A DNA stretch of 64,000 bases from positions 4,698,001 to 4,762,000 of the forward strand of contig NZ_CP113097.1 in NCBI RefSeq assembly GCF_026625125.1, in the 5' to 3' direction. The first letter of the stretch is position 1. Each line of letters begins with the position of its first letter. Both the position numbers and the translations under genes were made by a program. The stretch comes from Pseudomonas putida (GTDB lineage Bacteria; Pseudomonadota; Gammaproteobacteria; Pseudomonadales; Pseudomonadaceae). Below the pieces are notes generated by a model. That model made no database searches, was not told where the DNA came from, and saw only the letters and a list, made by a program, of their open reading frames with translations. Positions 35,836 to 46,048 of the stretch are shown here, in pieces.

Positions 35836-36736
35836 GGCGTTTGCTCCGCAGCTCCGAGTACAGGTAAGGCACGAGAATCGCCAGGATCGCCCCGAGCATG
35901 AGGATGGCACTGGCCGAGCCCATGCCCATCTGGCCGCGGCTGAAGGTGAACGAGTACATGAACATGGCCGGCAGGTCGGACGAGTAGCCCGGGCCACCGG
36001 CAGTCATTGCGGCCACCAGGTCGAAGCTTTTGATCGCAATGTGCGAGAGGATCATCAGCGAACTGAAGAACACCGGGCGCAGGCTCGGCAGCACCACGGT
36101 CCAGTAGATGCGTGGCAGGCTTGCACCATCCATCTGTGCAGCACGGATGATCGACTGGTCGACCCCGCGCAGGCCGGCAAGGAACATCGCCATGATGAAA
36201 CCCGAGGCTTGCCATACGGCGGCGATGACCAGGCAGTACACCACGCGGTCGGGGTCGATCAGCCAGTCCAGGCGGAACCCTTCCCAGCCCCAGTCACGCA
36301 ACAGCTTGTCCAGGCCCATGCCAGGGTTGAGCAGCCATTTCCAAGCGGTACCGGTGACGATCATCGAAAGGGCCATGGGGTACAGGTAGACCGTGCGGAT
36401 GAAACCTTCGCGGCGGATGCGCTGGTCGAGCAGCACCGCCAGCAGTACGCCGATGGCGAGGCTGATACCGATGAACAGCCCGCCGAACACCAGCAGGTTC
36501 TTGCTCGCCACCCACCAGCGATCGTTGTCGAACAGCCTGGCGTATTGCGCAAGGCCCGCCCACTTGTAAGTCGGCAGGAAGGTCGAGGTGGTGAAGGACA
36601 GGACGAACGTCCACAGGATGTAGCCGTAAAAGCCAACCAGGACGATGAACATGCTCGGTGCCAGCACCAGCTTGGGTAGCCAGCGCTGCAGCGCATCCAG
36701 GGGAGCGGCCCGCAGTTGGGCGGTTGCTGTAGTCAT
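35828..36736 (-). CDS. gtsB: Glucose ABC transporter permease GtsB
   Basis: A 302-residue MalF-type inner-membrane permease with multiple hydrophobic segments and the EAA loop RAAQMDGASLPRIYWTVVLP. It forms the translocation channel with GtsC. It is separated from gtsA by a 148-base gap containing a REP pair, a common device to raise binding-protein transcript relative to permease. Confidence 0.95.
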   Translation of the reverse strand: MTTATAQLRAAPLDALQRWLPKLVLAPSMFIVLVGFYGYILWTFVLSFTTSTFLPTYKWAGLAQYARLFDNDRWWVASKNLLVFGGLFIGISLAIGVLLAVLLDQRIRREGFIRTVYLYPMALSMIVTGTAWKWLLNPGMGLDKLLRDWGWEGFRLDWLIDPDRVVYCLVIAAVWQASGFIMAMFLAGLRGVDQSIIRAAQMDGASLPRIYWTVVLPSLRPVFFSSLMILSHIAIKSFDLVAAMTAGGPGYSSDLPAMFMYSFTFSRGQMGMGSASAILMLGAILAILVPYLYSELRSKRHA

Positions 36737-36780
36737 GATGTGATTACCCGGGGCCTGGGCAGCCCCTGTATTGACGGTAC

Positions 36781-36880
36781 TGGCCTCATCGCCGGCAAGC
36801 CAGCGCCCACCGGTACGCCACAGTTTTCAAAGGCACCGAAGCAACTGTGGGCGCCGGGTTGGCGGCGATGGGGCCATCAG
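36781..36880. repeat. REP pair between gtsA and gtsB
   Basis: Inverted units CATCGCCGGCAAGCCAGCGC (36787-36806) and GCGCCGGGTTGGCGGCGATG (36851-36870) inside the gts operon. REP hairpins after a binding-protein gene typically protect the upstream mRNA. Confidence 0.8.
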
Positions 36881-36884
36881 GTTT

Positions 36885-38171
36885 TCACTTGGCCGATCTG
36901 ATCGCCGCAGCCAGCTTCTTCGCTGCATCTGCAGGGTCTGCCTTGGGGTCGTTGATGTAGTTGGTCACCACATCGAAGAAGGCGCCCTGCACGGCCAGCG
37001 TGGTGGCCATGTTGTGCGCCATGCTCGGCTGCAGGCCGCCGGTCTTGGCGTCGGCCATGAAGTCCTTGGCAGCCGTCTGGGCGCAGGCGTCGAAGCCGTA
37101 GGCGCTCATGTCCGCGAGCATGTCGTTACGAACGGGAATGGAGCCTTTGTTGATGCTGAAGACCTTCTGGAAGTCCTGGCCCAGCACCTTTCTGGCGATG
37201 TCCTGCTGGCCAGCGGCCGTGCCTTCGTCGTTCTGCTTGAACACCACCAGCGAGTCGATGTTGTACAGGAAAGCCTTGTCGGTGCCAGGGAACGCTACGC
37301 ACTGGTAGTCCTTGCCAGCGGTCTTCTTGGCCAGGGTCCATTCGCTCTTGGCCCAGTCCCCCATGATCTGCATGCCGGCCTTGCCATTGATGACCTTGGC
37401 CGCTTCCAGGTTCCAGTCCTGGCCTTTGCCGTCGGGGTCCATATAGGTGGCGACCTTCTTCAGCTCGGTCAGTGACTTGACCATCTGCGGCCCGGTCAGC
37501 GTGGCTTCATCGAGGTCGACCAGCGCTTTCTTGTAACCGTCTGCCCCCATCACCGACAGGACCACACTCTCGAACACCGTGCTGTCCTGCCATGGCTGGC
37601 CGCCATGGGCGAGCGGGATGAAGCCGGCGGCCTTGAGTTTTTCGGCGGCGGCGTAGAATTCGTCGAGGGTGGTCGGCGCCTTGTCGATGCCGGCCTTCTT
37701 GAACACTTCAGGGTTGATCCACAGCCAGTTGATGCGATGGATGTTCACCGGCACGGCCACGTAGTCACCTTCGTACTTGACGGTATCGGCGACTTTCTTG
37801 TCGAGCAGCGAGTCCCACTTCTCCTGCTTGGCCACATCCTTGAGCACATCCGGGTCCAGCAGGCCGGTGGAAGCCCATTCCTGGATGTCCGGCCCCTTGA
37901 TCTGGGCGACACCCGGCGGGTTACCGGCCACCGCGCGGCTCTTGAGCACGGTCATGGCCGTGGCCCCACCACCACCGGCAACAGCTCCATCCTTCCAGGT
38001 GAAGCCATCCTTCTCGACCTGGGCCTTGAGCACATCGACCGCCGCTTTTTCCCCACCGGAAGTCCACCAGTGCACCACTTCGACACTGCCTTTGGAGTCG
38101 GCGGCGAAGGCATTGAGCGGGAACAGGGAGGCGAAGGAAATGGCGGCAGCGAGGCGGAGAGTCGAATTCAT
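36885..38171 (-). CDS. gtsA: Periplasmic glucose-binding protein
   Basis: A 428-residue family 1 solute-binding protein with signal peptide ([17 protein letters not shown]) and the sugar-binding N-terminal region [20 protein letters not shown]. Aromatic-rich [15 protein letters not shown] is typical for MalE-like sugar binders. It delivers glucose to GtsBC. An AACAACAA motif directly upstream of the ribosome-binding site implies Crc/Hfq control. It is the first gene of gtsABCD-oprB. Confidence 0.96.
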   Translation of the reverse strand: MNSTLRLAAAISFASLFPLNAFAADSKGSVEVVHWWTSGGEKAAVDVLKAQVEKDGFTWKDGAVAGGGGATAMTVLKSRAVAGNPPGVAQIKGPDIQEWASTGLLDPDVLKDVAKQEKWDSLLDKKVADTVKYEGDYVAVPVNIHRINWLWINPEVFKKAGIDKAPTTLDEFYAAAEKLKAAGFIPLAHGGQPWQDSTVFESVVLSVMGADGYKKALVDLDEATLTGPQMVKSLTELKKVATYMDPDGKGQDWNLEAAKVINGKAGMQIMGDWAKSEWTLAKKTAGKDYQCVAFPGTDKAFLYNIDSLVVFKQNDEGTAAGQQDIARKVLGQDFQKVFSINKGSIPVRNDMLADMSAYGFDACAQTAAKDFMADAKTGGLQPSMAHNMATTLAVQGAFFDVVTNYINDPKADPADAAKKLAAAIRSAK

Positions 38172-38184
38172 CGGAGTACCTTTC

Positions 38185-38192
38185 TTGTTGTT
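38185..38192 (-). promoter_or_regulatory. Crc/Hfq catabolite-activity motif before gtsA
   Basis: AACAACAA on the minus strand (AAnAAnAA) immediately upstream of the GAAAGG ribosome-binding site of gtsA. Confidence 0.65.
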
Positions 38193-38275
38193 ATGCCGGG
38201 CAAGTCGAGCGCTTGCATTGCATGGAGTCTAATCAGAGTGCCCGCTGCGTCAGGTAACGAAGCGATGCGTGAATG

Positions 38276-39502
38276 TCATCGTTTGGTTACATTGCGCGCC
38301 AGTGCGCTGGCCAGGCTGGGAGCCAGGGGCAGCGTTGGCAGCAGTACAGCCTGGTAGGCGTGATAGAGGTCTGGCTTGCCAGCCCAGATCGTCGCCGCTG
38401 GCTGATTGTCCGGGCCGAGTTCGTGGTGCCAGCTTCCGGCTGCGTGGTCGATGAAGTGGGTGTCGATGAACGCCCAGAAACGCCGGTACCATCGTTCGTA
38501 CTGTTGCTCGCCGGTTCGCCGCAGCAGCGCTGCGGCGCTGGCGCAGGCTTCGGCATGCACCCAGTGCAGGCGCTCGCGCACCCTGGGCCGATCGTCCCAG
38601 CCCAGGGTGTAGACGATGCCCTCGGCACCATCGACGCTCCAGGCATGGGTGCAGGCGTTGGCGAACAAGCCCCGCGCACAGGCCAGCAGCCATGCCGGAA
38701 CGGGAAGCCCGGCCTGACGACGTGCAGCTTCGAGGTGAAGGGCCAGACGGGACCACTCGAATGCATGGCCTGGCGTTGTGCCGTAAGGGCGGAAGTGGTC
38801 TGCAGGATTGTCTTGGTTGTATTCGGGGAGCGGTTGCCAGTGCGCATCGAAATGTTCGATTACCCGGTAGCCACCGGCGCCAGCATGGCCGTGAATGATG
38901 CGTTCGACGATACGCAAGGCGCGCTCTAACCAACGCACATCACCGGTCACGTCTGCCAGGGCGAGGAAGGCCTCGGTGGCGTGCATGTTGCTGTTGGCAC
39001 CGCGATAGGCTTCGGGCTGCTGCCAGTCGCTGGAAAAGGATTCGCGCATAGCACCCTCCTCTTCGCTCCAGAAGCGCTCTTCGATGACCTGTATCGCCTG
39101 CGCCAGCAACCCCTGTGCGCCCGCAGCGCCCGCCACCACGGCAGAGCTGGCGGCAAGCGCGACGAAGGCATGCAGGTAAGCCGCCTTGCCATTGTCGCCC
39201 TGCCCGTGCGGCCGGGCGAACCAACCGCCGTACTCGGCGTCGCGCAAAGGCCCGCACAAGGCGTGTACACCGTGCTGTACCAATGCCAGGCAGCCAGGCG
39301 CCCCCTGGAGGTGGGCCAGGGCGAAGCTGTGGGTCATGCGTGCGGTGTTCATGGTCTCGGCGACAGCCGTAGGGGGCAGATTGCCGCGGGCGTCGAGATT
39401 GCCGAAACCTTCGGGGGCTTGCGAGGCCTTGGCGAAACGGAGCAGCCGCTCGCCCTCGCTTGCGAGCCAGGCGGTATGTTCCGGGGAATCGATGTAGTCC
39501 AT
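38276..39502 (-). CDS. AGE-family epimerase/isomerase (probable D-mannose isomerase)
   Basis: A 408-residue (alpha/alpha)6-barrel protein of the N-acylglucosamine 2-epimerase family: RMTHSFALAHL, NSNMHATEAFLALAD, GTTPGHAFEWSRLALHLE and LHWVHAEACASAAALLRRTG contain the conserved His/Arg/Glu of mannose isomerase/YihS. It would interconvert mannose and fructose or a similar ketose. It sits between gtsA and gtrS in the glucose locus. Cellobiose epimerase is less likely on context. Confidence 0.85.
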   Translation of the reverse strand: MDYIDSPEHTAWLASEGERLLRFAKASQAPEGFGNLDARGNLPPTAVAETMNTARMTHSFALAHLQGAPGCLALVQHGVHALCGPLRDAEYGGWFARPHGQGDNGKAAYLHAFVALAASSAVVAGAAGAQGLLAQAIQVIEERFWSEEEGAMRESFSSDWQQPEAYRGANSNMHATEAFLALADVTGDVRWLERALRIVERIIHGHAGAGGYRVIEHFDAHWQPLPEYNQDNPADHFRPYGTTPGHAFEWSRLALHLEAARRQAGLPVPAWLLACARGLFANACTHAWSVDGAEGIVYTLGWDDRPRVRERLHWVHAEACASAAALLRRTGEQQYERWYRRFWAFIDTHFIDHAAGSWHHELGPDNQPAATIWAGKPDLYHAYQAVLLPTLPLAPSLASALARNVTKR

Positions 39503-39582
39503 GCTCCTGCTTCTTCCCTGTGTGAGGTTTGCAGATTCTAGCCAGCCGTCCTGGCTGGGATGTCACGAAGGCTTGCGGCTAT

Positions 39583-39600
39583 GTCACCGATCGGTGACAC
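39583..39600. promoter_or_regulatory. Perfect 18-bp palindrome between gtrS and the AGE gene
   Basis: TGTCACCGATCGGTGACA is a perfect palindrome 81 bases upstream of the AGE-family gene and about 10 bases beyond the gtrS stop. A third TGTCAC half-site occurs at 39562-39567. It has the look of a dimeric repressor operator. The half-sites and six-base spacing equal those of the dyad in the phosphonate island. Confidence 0.55.
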
Positions 39601-39609
39601 ACCCTACCT

Positions 39610-41064
39610 TCACTCAACGCCACGCGGCAGATGGAGGGTCACGCGCAAGCCGCCCTCGCGCAAGTTGAGCAGGCTCACCTCCCCCCCATGGCTGTGGGCA
39701 ATGTTGCGTGCAATCCCCAAGCCCAAGCCATACCCCTGCTGCTGCCCGGCCAGCCTGAAATGCGGCTCGAACACCTGCTCAAGGCGCTGCTGTGGCACGC
39801 CCGGGCCTTGGTCATCCACCTGCAGGACAAAGCCCTGCGCGCTGTCGATGATGCGCAGGTGGGCACGCTCGCCGTATTTGATGGCATTGTCTATCAGGTT
39901 GCCGATGCAGCGGCGCAAGGCCAGCGGCTTGCCCGGATACGGCGCCAGGGCCTGGCCTTCCACGGTGATGCGGCCATCCCCCAGATACGGCTCGGCGAGA
40001 ATCTCCAGGACCTGGTTGAGATCGACCGGCTCGATGTTCTCGTGGATGTCAGTGTCTTTCACGCATTGCAAAGCGCCTTTGACCAACAGCTCCAGCTCAT
40101 CGAGATCCTGACTGAACTTGGCCTGCATGCGCTCATCTTCCAACAGTTCCACACGCAGCCGCAGCCGGGTGATAGGCGTGCGCAGGTCGTGGGAAATGGC
40201 GCTGAACAACTGACTGCGCTCGGTGAGGTAGCGGCTTATACGCTCACGCATGCTGTTGAACGCTCGCCCGACCTCGACCACCTCGCTGCCACCGCCCTCG
40301 GGCACTGGCGCCACATCGGCGCCCAGCGACAGATCCCGCGCGGCCCGCGCCAGGCGTTTGAGTGGCCAGCTCTGCCAGTGCACCAGCAGGCCGATGAACA
40401 ACAGCAGCAAGGCGGTGGTCAGGACGATGAAGCCGATCTGCTGGCGTGGCAGGCGCTCGGCTTCAAGGCTGGTGTAGGGCTCAGGCAGCAACGAGGCGAT
40501 GTACAGCCACTCGTCTTCGCCCAGGCGAATCTGCGTGACCAGTACGGGCGGGTTGAGTGGCTCCAGGGTCAGCGAGTAATGCGCCCAGGAACGCGGCAGC
40601 TCATCGAGCTTGAGGCCGCTGTTGAAGATGCGCAGGTCATCGGGGGCGACGAACTCGACGGAAATTTCCATCTGGGCGCCCAGCCGTTCATGCAGTACCT
40701 GCTGAAACACTTCGATCACCGCCCGCTTGCGTGGCGTTAGGGGCAATACCGGCATGTCCAGGGGCTTGTCGTTGAGCGACACGAAAAAACGCGTCCCCCC
40801 CATGCTGCGCAACTGGTCCAATACCATCGGCCGGTAGGCCACCGGCAAAGAACGGAAATAACTGACGCTGGCACTCATCGAATGGGCCAGGCTGCCGGCA
40901 CTGGCGCGCAGGCCTTGCATCTGGCTGGCACGTAGCTGCGTGACCCAGATGACGCTGGACAAACCCTGCGCCAGCAGCACCACCAGCAAGGTCAACAGCA
41001 GCATGCGCCCCAGCAGCGAGCGCGGCAGCAAGCGCCAGCGCCGCTCAGGACGCACAGCAGACAT
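39610..41064 (-). CDS. gtrS: Glucose-responsive sensor histidine kinase
   Basis: A 484-residue kinase with an N-terminal membrane helix (LLLTLLVVLLAQGLSSVIWV), a periplasmic sensor, a second helix (IGFIVLTTALLLLFIGLLVH), HAMP, phospho-His region AISHDLRTPITRLRLR, N-box GNLIDNAIKYGERA and G boxes DDQGPGVP and GYGLGLGIARN. It pairs with GltR, whose gene overlaps it. In pseudomonads this pair controls glucose transport and metabolism (also called gltS in P. putida). The ATG at 41064 was chosen; a GTG at 41085 is possible. Confidence 0.92.
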   Translation of the reverse strand: MSAVRPERRWRLLPRSLLGRMLLLTLLVVLLAQGLSSVIWVTQLRASQMQGLRASAGSLAHSMSASVSYFRSLPVAYRPMVLDQLRSMGGTRFFVSLNDKPLDMPVLPLTPRKRAVIEVFQQVLHERLGAQMEISVEFVAPDDLRIFNSGLKLDELPRSWAHYSLTLEPLNPPVLVTQIRLGEDEWLYIASLLPEPYTSLEAERLPRQQIGFIVLTTALLLLFIGLLVHWQSWPLKRLARAARDLSLGADVAPVPEGGGSEVVEVGRAFNSMRERISRYLTERSQLFSAISHDLRTPITRLRLRVELLEDERMQAKFSQDLDELELLVKGALQCVKDTDIHENIEPVDLNQVLEILAEPYLGDGRITVEGQALAPYPGKPLALRRCIGNLIDNAIKYGERAHLRIIDSAQGFVLQVDDQGPGVPQQRLEQVFEPHFRLAGQQQGYGLGLGIARNIAHSHGGEVSLLNLREGGLRVTLHLPRGVE

Positions 41065-41770
41065 GCGCAGCGAGCAGGTACCCACTGCCGCGTACCGTGC
41101 GGATCAGCCGTGGCGGTTTGTCGGTGTCGCGCAGACGCTGGCGCAGGCGGCTGACCGCCATGTCAACGATACGGTCCAGCGGCATCGGCTCACGGCCACG
41201 GGTAGCGTTGCCGATGGTATCGCGGTCGAGGATCTGCTGAGGGTGATCGAGAAACAGCTTGAGCAGGGCGAAGTCGGCACCGGAAAGGATCACCTCTTCT
41301 CCATCGCGGTGGAACAGCCGATGGCTGACCGTGTCCAGGCGCCAGTCGTCGAAGGCCAGTACCGCGCTGGCTGGGGCGGCCTGGCCGAATTCCGCGCGCC
41401 GCAGCAGGGCCTTGATGCGCGCCTGCAGCTCCCGCGGGCTGAACGGCTTGCCCAGGTAATCGTCCGCCCCGAGCTCAAGGCCGATGACCCGGTCGGCCTC
41501 GTCGGAACTGGCGGTCAGCATGATGATCGGTACCCGCGACTGGCGCGGGTGCTGGCGCACCCAGCGACACAGGCTGAAGCCGTCCTCGTCGGGCAGCATC
41601 ACATCGAGAATGACCAGATCGCAGTGAGTGTTTTCCAGAGCGTGGCGAAAACCTTGCCCATCGGCTTGGGCATGCACCTGAAAGCCAGCGCGGCTCAGAT
41701 AGGTTTGCAACAGCTCGCGGATTTCCTGATCGTCATCCACCATCAGGATCGATTTACCGGCAGTGCTCAA
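41045..41770 (-). CDS. gltR: OmpR-family response regulator GltR
   Basis: A 241-residue regulator: receiver domain with acidic pocket MVDDDQE and phospho-Asp in LVILDVMLPDEDG, Lys in YLGKPFSPRE, and a winged-helix DNA-binding domain from about 140. The only start that keeps the first beta-strand is TTG at 41770 (encoding L-S-T-A-G-K-S-I-L-M-V-D-D-D), with GAGGG upstream; the longer frame to 41908 overlaps the glk 3' end. It overlaps gtrS by 20 bases. It governs glucose-uptake genes. Confidence 0.92.
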   Translation of the reverse strand: MSTAGKSILMVDDDQEIRELLQTYLSRAGFQVHAQADGQGFRHALENTHCDLVILDVMLPDEDGFSLCRWVRQHPRQSRVPIIMLTASSDEADRVIGLELGADDYLGKPFSPRELQARIKALLRRAEFGQAAPASAVLAFDDWRLDTVSHRLFHRDGEEVILSGADFALLKLFLDHPQQILDRDTIGNATRGREPMPLDRIVDMAVSRLRQRLRDTDKPPRLIRTVRGSGYLLAAHVCCAS

Positions 41771-41835
41771 GGTGTCCCGCCCTCTTGTTGTCGCAGGTCT
41801 TTTGCCTGCTTTGGGGGCCGCGTTGCGACCCCCTC

Positions 41836-42795
41836 TCAGTGATCCAGAGCCTGCTGTAATGCCACGCCAGCGCCCAGCAGTCCAGAAAACTCTGCCGTCA
41901 CCAACCACACCGGCACACCCGCGAAATACCCGCTCATGCAGCCCTTGTCGGCAAAACTTGCAGCAAACCCGCTACGCATGAACAGCTCGGCAAAGCGTGG
42001 AATCACACCGCCGACAATATAAACCCCACCGCGCGCGCCAAGGGTCAGAACATTGTTACCTGCAACACGCCCGAGGAAGCGGCAGAACTGTTCGACGACC
42101 GCCAGAGCCCGAGGCTCACCACTCAGGGCGGCATCGGTGATTTCGGCTGGTGTCTTGTGCCGGACCGTATCACCGTCCAGCGCACAGATGGCCTGATACA
42201 AACGCAGCAGGCCGCCACCGCTGAGCACGGTTTCAGCGCTGACATGGCCAATCTGCCCGTGAATCTGCTGATGGATCGCCGCTTCGCGGGCATTGCCTAC
42301 CGGCAGGTCGACGTGCCCGCCCTCACCGGGCAACGCCAGCCAATGCTGCTCACCCAGGCGCAGCAGGCTGCCGACGCCAAGGCCGGTGCCCGGCCCGATC
42401 ACCAGTGCAGGTCGCGCCGGGTCGGCCTTGCCAGGGCACACCTGGCGCACCTCGTGCGCTTGCAGGCGGGTCATGCCCAGGGCCATCGCCGTGAAGTCAT
42501 TGATCAGCAGCAGCTGGTCAACCTGCAATGTCTTGCAGAACGCACTGCGGCTCAGCCGCCAATGATTGTTGGTAAAGCGAAACTCATCACCGTCGACCGG
42601 CCCGGCCACCGCCAGGCACACCGCCGACAACCCGCCACGGGCGATGCCTTGGCCGTGCAGGTAAGCTTCGATGGCTTGCTCCGGGCTGGTGTAGTCAGCC
42701 GTGGCGAAAACTTTCACCTGGTGCAGCTGGTTGTCACGCCACAACGCAAAACGGGCATTGGTGCCACCGATGTCGCCAACCAGCAGGTCCTTCAT
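41836..42795 (-). CDS. glk: Glucokinase
   Basis: A 319-residue ROK-unrelated bacterial glucokinase with phosphate loop [15 protein letters not shown], sugar site [12 protein letters not shown] and [12 protein letters not shown], and the ExGH motif [11 protein letters not shown]. It phosphorylates internal glucose with ATP. It overlaps edd by four bases, forming the edd-glk-gltR-gtrS operon. Confidence 0.97.
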   Translation of the reverse strand: MKDLLVGDIGGTNARFALWRDNQLHQVKVFATADYTSPEQAIEAYLHGQGIARGGLSAVCLAVAGPVDGDEFRFTNNHWRLSRSAFCKTLQVDQLLLINDFTAMALGMTRLQAHEVRQVCPGKADPARPALVIGPGTGLGVGSLLRLGEQHWLALPGEGGHVDLPVGNAREAAIHQQIHGQIGHVSAETVLSGGGLLRLYQAICALDGDTVRHKTPAEITDAALSGEPRALAVVEQFCRFLGRVAGNNVLTLGARGGVYIVGGVIPRFAELFMRSGFAASFADKGCMSGYFAGVPVWLVTAEFSGLLGAGVALQQALDH

Positions 42796-44618
42796 TTGAG
42801 GTTCTCCAGGGCCGAGGTAAAGGCGCTGGCGCCCTGCTCGGCCGAGCTGAACGCCATGCGCATGAAGCCGAACAGCTCGCGCCCGCAGCCCAGGTCGTTG
42901 CCCTGGGGCGGCGGAGGCAGGTCGCGGCTGGCCAGTTCCTCGGCCGACACCTTGAGCTGCAGCGTGCCTTCGACACCATCCACCCGCACGATATCACCAT
43001 CGCGCACCCGTGCCAGCGGCCCACCATCGAAGGCTTCAGGGCAGACATGGATAGCGGCCGGGATCTTGCCGGATGCACCCGACATGCGCCCATCGGTGAC
43101 CAGTGCGACTTTATAGCCGCGGTCCTGCAGCACACCGAGGAACGGCGTCAGCTTGTGCAGCTCCGGCATGCCGTTGCAACGCGGCCCCTGGAAGCGCACC
43201 ACAGCCACGAAGTCGCACTCCAGTTCGCCGGCCTTGAACGCGTCAGCCAGCGCATGTTGGTCCTGGAACACCCGTGCCGGGGCCTCGACCACCTGATGCT
43301 CGGGGGCCACCGCAGACACCTTCATCACGCCGCGCCCAAGGTTGCCTTCCATCACCCGCAGCCCGCCTTCGGCCGAGAACGGCCGCGCCACCGGCCGCAG
43401 GATGCTCTCGTCCAGGCTCTGCTGCGGGCCTTCGCGCCAGACCAGCTTGCCGTTGTCGAGGAACGGTTCCTGCGTGTAGCGGCGCAACCCATGGCCGGCG
43501 ACGGTGTTGACGTCTTCGTGCAGCAAGCCGGCATCGAGCAGCTCGCGGATCAGGAACGACATGCCGCCGGCAGCCTGGAAGTGATTGATGTCGGCCTTGC
43601 CGTTGGGGTAGACGTGGGACAGGGTCGGCACCACCTCGGACAGGTCGGCCATGTCCTGCCAGGTGAGCTGGATACCTGCCGCCTGGGCGATCGCCGGCAT
43701 GTGCAGGGTGTGGTTGGTAGACCCGCCGGTGGCATGCAGGGCCACGATGGAGTTGACCAGCGATTTTTCATCGACGATCTCGCCCAAGGGCATGAAGCTG
43801 CCACTGGCCTTGGTCATGCGCGTCACTTGCTGCGCGGCCTCGGCGGTCAGCGCGTCGCGAAGTGGCGTGTACGGGTTGACGAAGGAGGCGCCCGGCAGGT
43901 GCAGCCCCATCACCTCCATCACCAACTGGTTGGTGTTGGCGGTGCCGTAGAAGGTGCACGTGCCCGGGCTGTGGTAGGACTTCATCTCCGACTCCAGCAG
44001 CTCCTCGCGGCTGGCCTTGCCCTCGGCATAGCGCTGGCGCACATCGGCCTTCTGCTTGTTGGAGATACCGGAAACCATTGGCCCACCCGGCACGAAAATG
44101 GTCGGCAGATGGCCGAAGCGCAGCGCGCCCATCATCAAGCCGGGAACAATCTTGTCGCAAATGCCCAGCATCAGCGCAGCGTCGAACATGTTGTGCGACA
44201 GTGCCACTGCAGTGGACATGGCGATCACCTCACGGCTGGCGATGGCCAGTTCCATGCCAGGCTCACCCTGGGTCACGCCATCGCACATGGCCGGCACACC
44301 ACCGGCGAACTGGCCGACGGAGCCAACCTCGCGCAGGGCCTTCTTGATCTGTTCGGGGAAATGCACGTACGGCTGGTGCGCTGAGAGCATGTCGTTGTAG
44401 GCCGAGACGATGGCCACGTTGGCAGCGTTCATCAGGCGCAGGCTCTGCTTGTCGTCGGCGCCACACCCGGCCACGCCATGGGCGAAGTTGGCGCACTGCA
44501 GGCTGGCCCGCATGGGTCCGTCACTGGCCGCGCCGCGAATCAGCTGCAGGTAGCGTTCACGGGTGGCACGGCTGCGTTCGGTCAGCCGTTGGGTGACCTC
44601 AAGGATGCGCGGGTGCAT
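42792..44618 (-). CDS. edd: Phosphogluconate dehydratase
   Basis: A 608-residue IlvD/Edd-family [4Fe-4S] enzyme converting 6-phosphogluconate to KDPG. Iron-sulfur Cys residues are seen in [21 protein letters not shown] and the [12 protein letters not shown] region; [17 protein letters not shown] is the C-terminal family block. It is divergent from gap across a region holding two HexR operator candidates. Confidence 0.97.
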   Translation of the reverse strand: MHPRILEVTQRLTERSRATRERYLQLIRGAASDGPMRASLQCANFAHGVAGCGADDKQSLRLMNAANVAIVSAYNDMLSAHQPYVHFPEQIKKALREVGSVGQFAGGVPAMCDGVTQGEPGMELAIASREVIAMSTAVALSHNMFDAALMLGICDKIVPGLMMGALRFGHLPTIFVPGGPMVSGISNKQKADVRQRYAEGKASREELLESEMKSYHSPGTCTFYGTANTNQLVMEVMGLHLPGASFVNPYTPLRDALTAEAAQQVTRMTKASGSFMPLGEIVDEKSLVNSIVALHATGGSTNHTLHMPAIAQAAGIQLTWQDMADLSEVVPTLSHVYPNGKADINHFQAAGGMSFLIRELLDAGLLHEDVNTVAGHGLRRYTQEPFLDNGKLVWREGPQQSLDESILRPVARPFSAEGGLRVMEGNLGRGVMKVSAVAPEHQVVEAPARVFQDQHALADAFKAGELECDFVAVVRFQGPRCNGMPELHKLTPFLGVLQDRGYKVALVTDGRMSGASGKIPAAIHVCPEAFDGGPLARVRDGDIVRVDGVEGTLQLKVSAEELASRDLPPPPQGNDLGCGRELFGFMRMAFSSAEQGASAFTSALENLK

Positions 44619-44740
44619 GTACTGGACTCCAGGCTAGCGGTAAGGGCGGTTTACCAGGCATTTCCCCTCCAAACGATTGCGGCCTAGGCTCCTGTGTAAG
44701 AGACCCTGCGCATCGAGACGGCGGCATGCCCGACCACTCG

Positions 44741-44756
44741 TTGTATATTTAAACAA
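44741..44756. promoter_or_regulatory. HexR operator candidate (edd side)
   Basis: TTGTATATTTAAACAA fits TTGT-N8-ACAA exactly, 123 bases upstream of edd in the edd-gap intergenic region. Confidence 0.75.
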
Positions 44757-44803
44757 AATACTGCCAGTAAAAAGGCTTGTTTTCTATCGCTCAGTGAATA
44801 ATC

Positions 44804-44818
44804 TTGTAATTCCAACAA
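44804..44818. promoter_or_regulatory. HexR operator candidate (gap side)
   Basis: TTGTAATTCCAACAA fits TTGT-N7-ACAA exactly, 65 bases upstream of the gap start. The AACAACAA overlapping its right edge also fits a Crc/Hfq motif but is far from the start codon. Confidence 0.75.
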
Positions 44819-44882
44819 CAAAACCGTTTCAGTGAAGCTGCTTCGTGCCAAAGGTTTCACTCGAACTGCCAGAGGTACTGCC

Positions 44883-45884
44883 ATGACACTACGTATCGCC
44901 ATAAACGGATTCGGCCGCATCGGTCGCAATGTCCTGCGCGCACTGTATACCCAAGGCTACCGCCACGACCTGCAGGTCGTCGCCATCAACGACCTGGGCG
45001 ACAGCAGCATGAACGCCCACCTGCTCAAGTACGACAGCGTACACGGTACATTCGATGCGTCGGTGCAAGCCGATCACGAGAGCCTGACGGTCAATGGTGA
45101 CCGTATCGCGGTAAGCGCCATCCGTAATCCGGCCGAGCTGCCCTGGAAGGCGGAGGCGATCGACGTGGTGTTCGAGTGCACCGGGCTGTTCACCGACCGC
45201 GCCAAGGCCGCAGCGCACCTGGCAGCGGGGGCTGGCAAGGTGATCGTCTCGGCACCGGCCAAGGGCGCCGACGCCACCGTGGTGTACGGCGTCAACCACG
45301 ACATTCTGCGTGCCTCGCACCAGGTCATTTCCAACGCCTCCTGCACCACCAACTGCCTGGCGCCGATCGCCCAGGTACTGGACCGCGAGTTCGGCATCGA
45401 GCAGGGGCTGATGACCACCATCCATGCCTACACCAACGACCAGGTGCTGACCGACGTCTACCACAGCGACCCGTACCGGGCGCGCTCGGCCACCCAATCG
45501 ATGATCCCGAGCAAGACCGGCGCCGCCGAAGCCGTGGGCCTGGTCTTGCCAGAACTGGCCGGCAAGCTCACCGGCATGGCGGTACGGGTGCCGGTGATCA
45601 ACGTGTCGCTGGTCGACCTGACCGTCAACCTCAAGCGCGAGGCCACGGCCGAGCAGGTGAACCAGCTGTTCCTCGAAGCCAGCCGGCACTCCAAGGTGCT
45701 CGGCTACAATGCCCTGCCGCTGGTCTCCTGCGATTTCAATCACAACCCGTTGTCATCGATCTTCGATGCCAACCATACCCGCGCCAACGGCAGGATGCTC
45801 AAGGTGCTGGCCTGGTATGACAACGAGTGGGGCTTCTCCAACCGCATGCTGGATAACTGCCTGGCGTTGTGCAGCGCCCGCTGA
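44883..45884 (+). CDS. gap: Glyceraldehyde-3-phosphate dehydrogenase, type I
   Basis: A 333-residue enzyme with N-terminal Rossmann start [19 protein letters not shown], the active-site [13 protein letters not shown] and C-terminal [14 protein letters not shown]. It oxidises G3P to 1,3-bisphosphoglycerate. The ATG at 44883 gives the standard family start. It is divergent from edd and probably HexR-controlled (the gap-1 position of P. putida). Confidence 0.97.
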   Translation: MTLRIAINGFGRIGRNVLRALYTQGYRHDLQVVAINDLGDSSMNAHLLKYDSVHGTFDASVQADHESLTVNGDRIAVSAIRNPAELPWKAEAIDVVFECTGLFTDRAKAAAHLAAGAGKVIVSAPAKGADATVVYGVNHDILRASHQVISNASCTTNCLAPIAQVLDREFGIEQGLMTTIHAYTNDQVLTDVYHSDPYRARSATQSMIPSKTGAAEAVGLVLPELAGKLTGMAVRVPVINVSLVDLTVNLKREATAEQVNQLFLEASRHSKVLGYNALPLVSCDFNHNPLSSIFDANHTRANGRMLKVLAWYDNEWGFSNRMLDNCLALCSAR

Positions 45885-46005
45885 GCACGCCCGCTGCGCC
45901 AGGAACGACGTTGGGGCTGCTCAGCAGCCCTTACGCGCCTTTACGCCGCGCCCTCAGACAATCTTTACCTTTTCCTAACAATTCCAGGCTTGACCTCCAG
46001 GCAAG

Positions 46006-46022
46006 ATGATAAGCATTATCAT
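46006..46022. promoter_or_regulatory. Fur box upstream of the heme-uptake sigma factor
   Basis: ATGATAA-GCA-TTATCAT, a perfect 7-bp inverted repeat closely resembling the Fur consensus, 27 bases before the sigma factor start. Iron-repressed expression is expected. Confidence 0.85.
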
Positions 46023-46048
46023 TAACCTTTCGTCGGCCAGGTCCCCCT

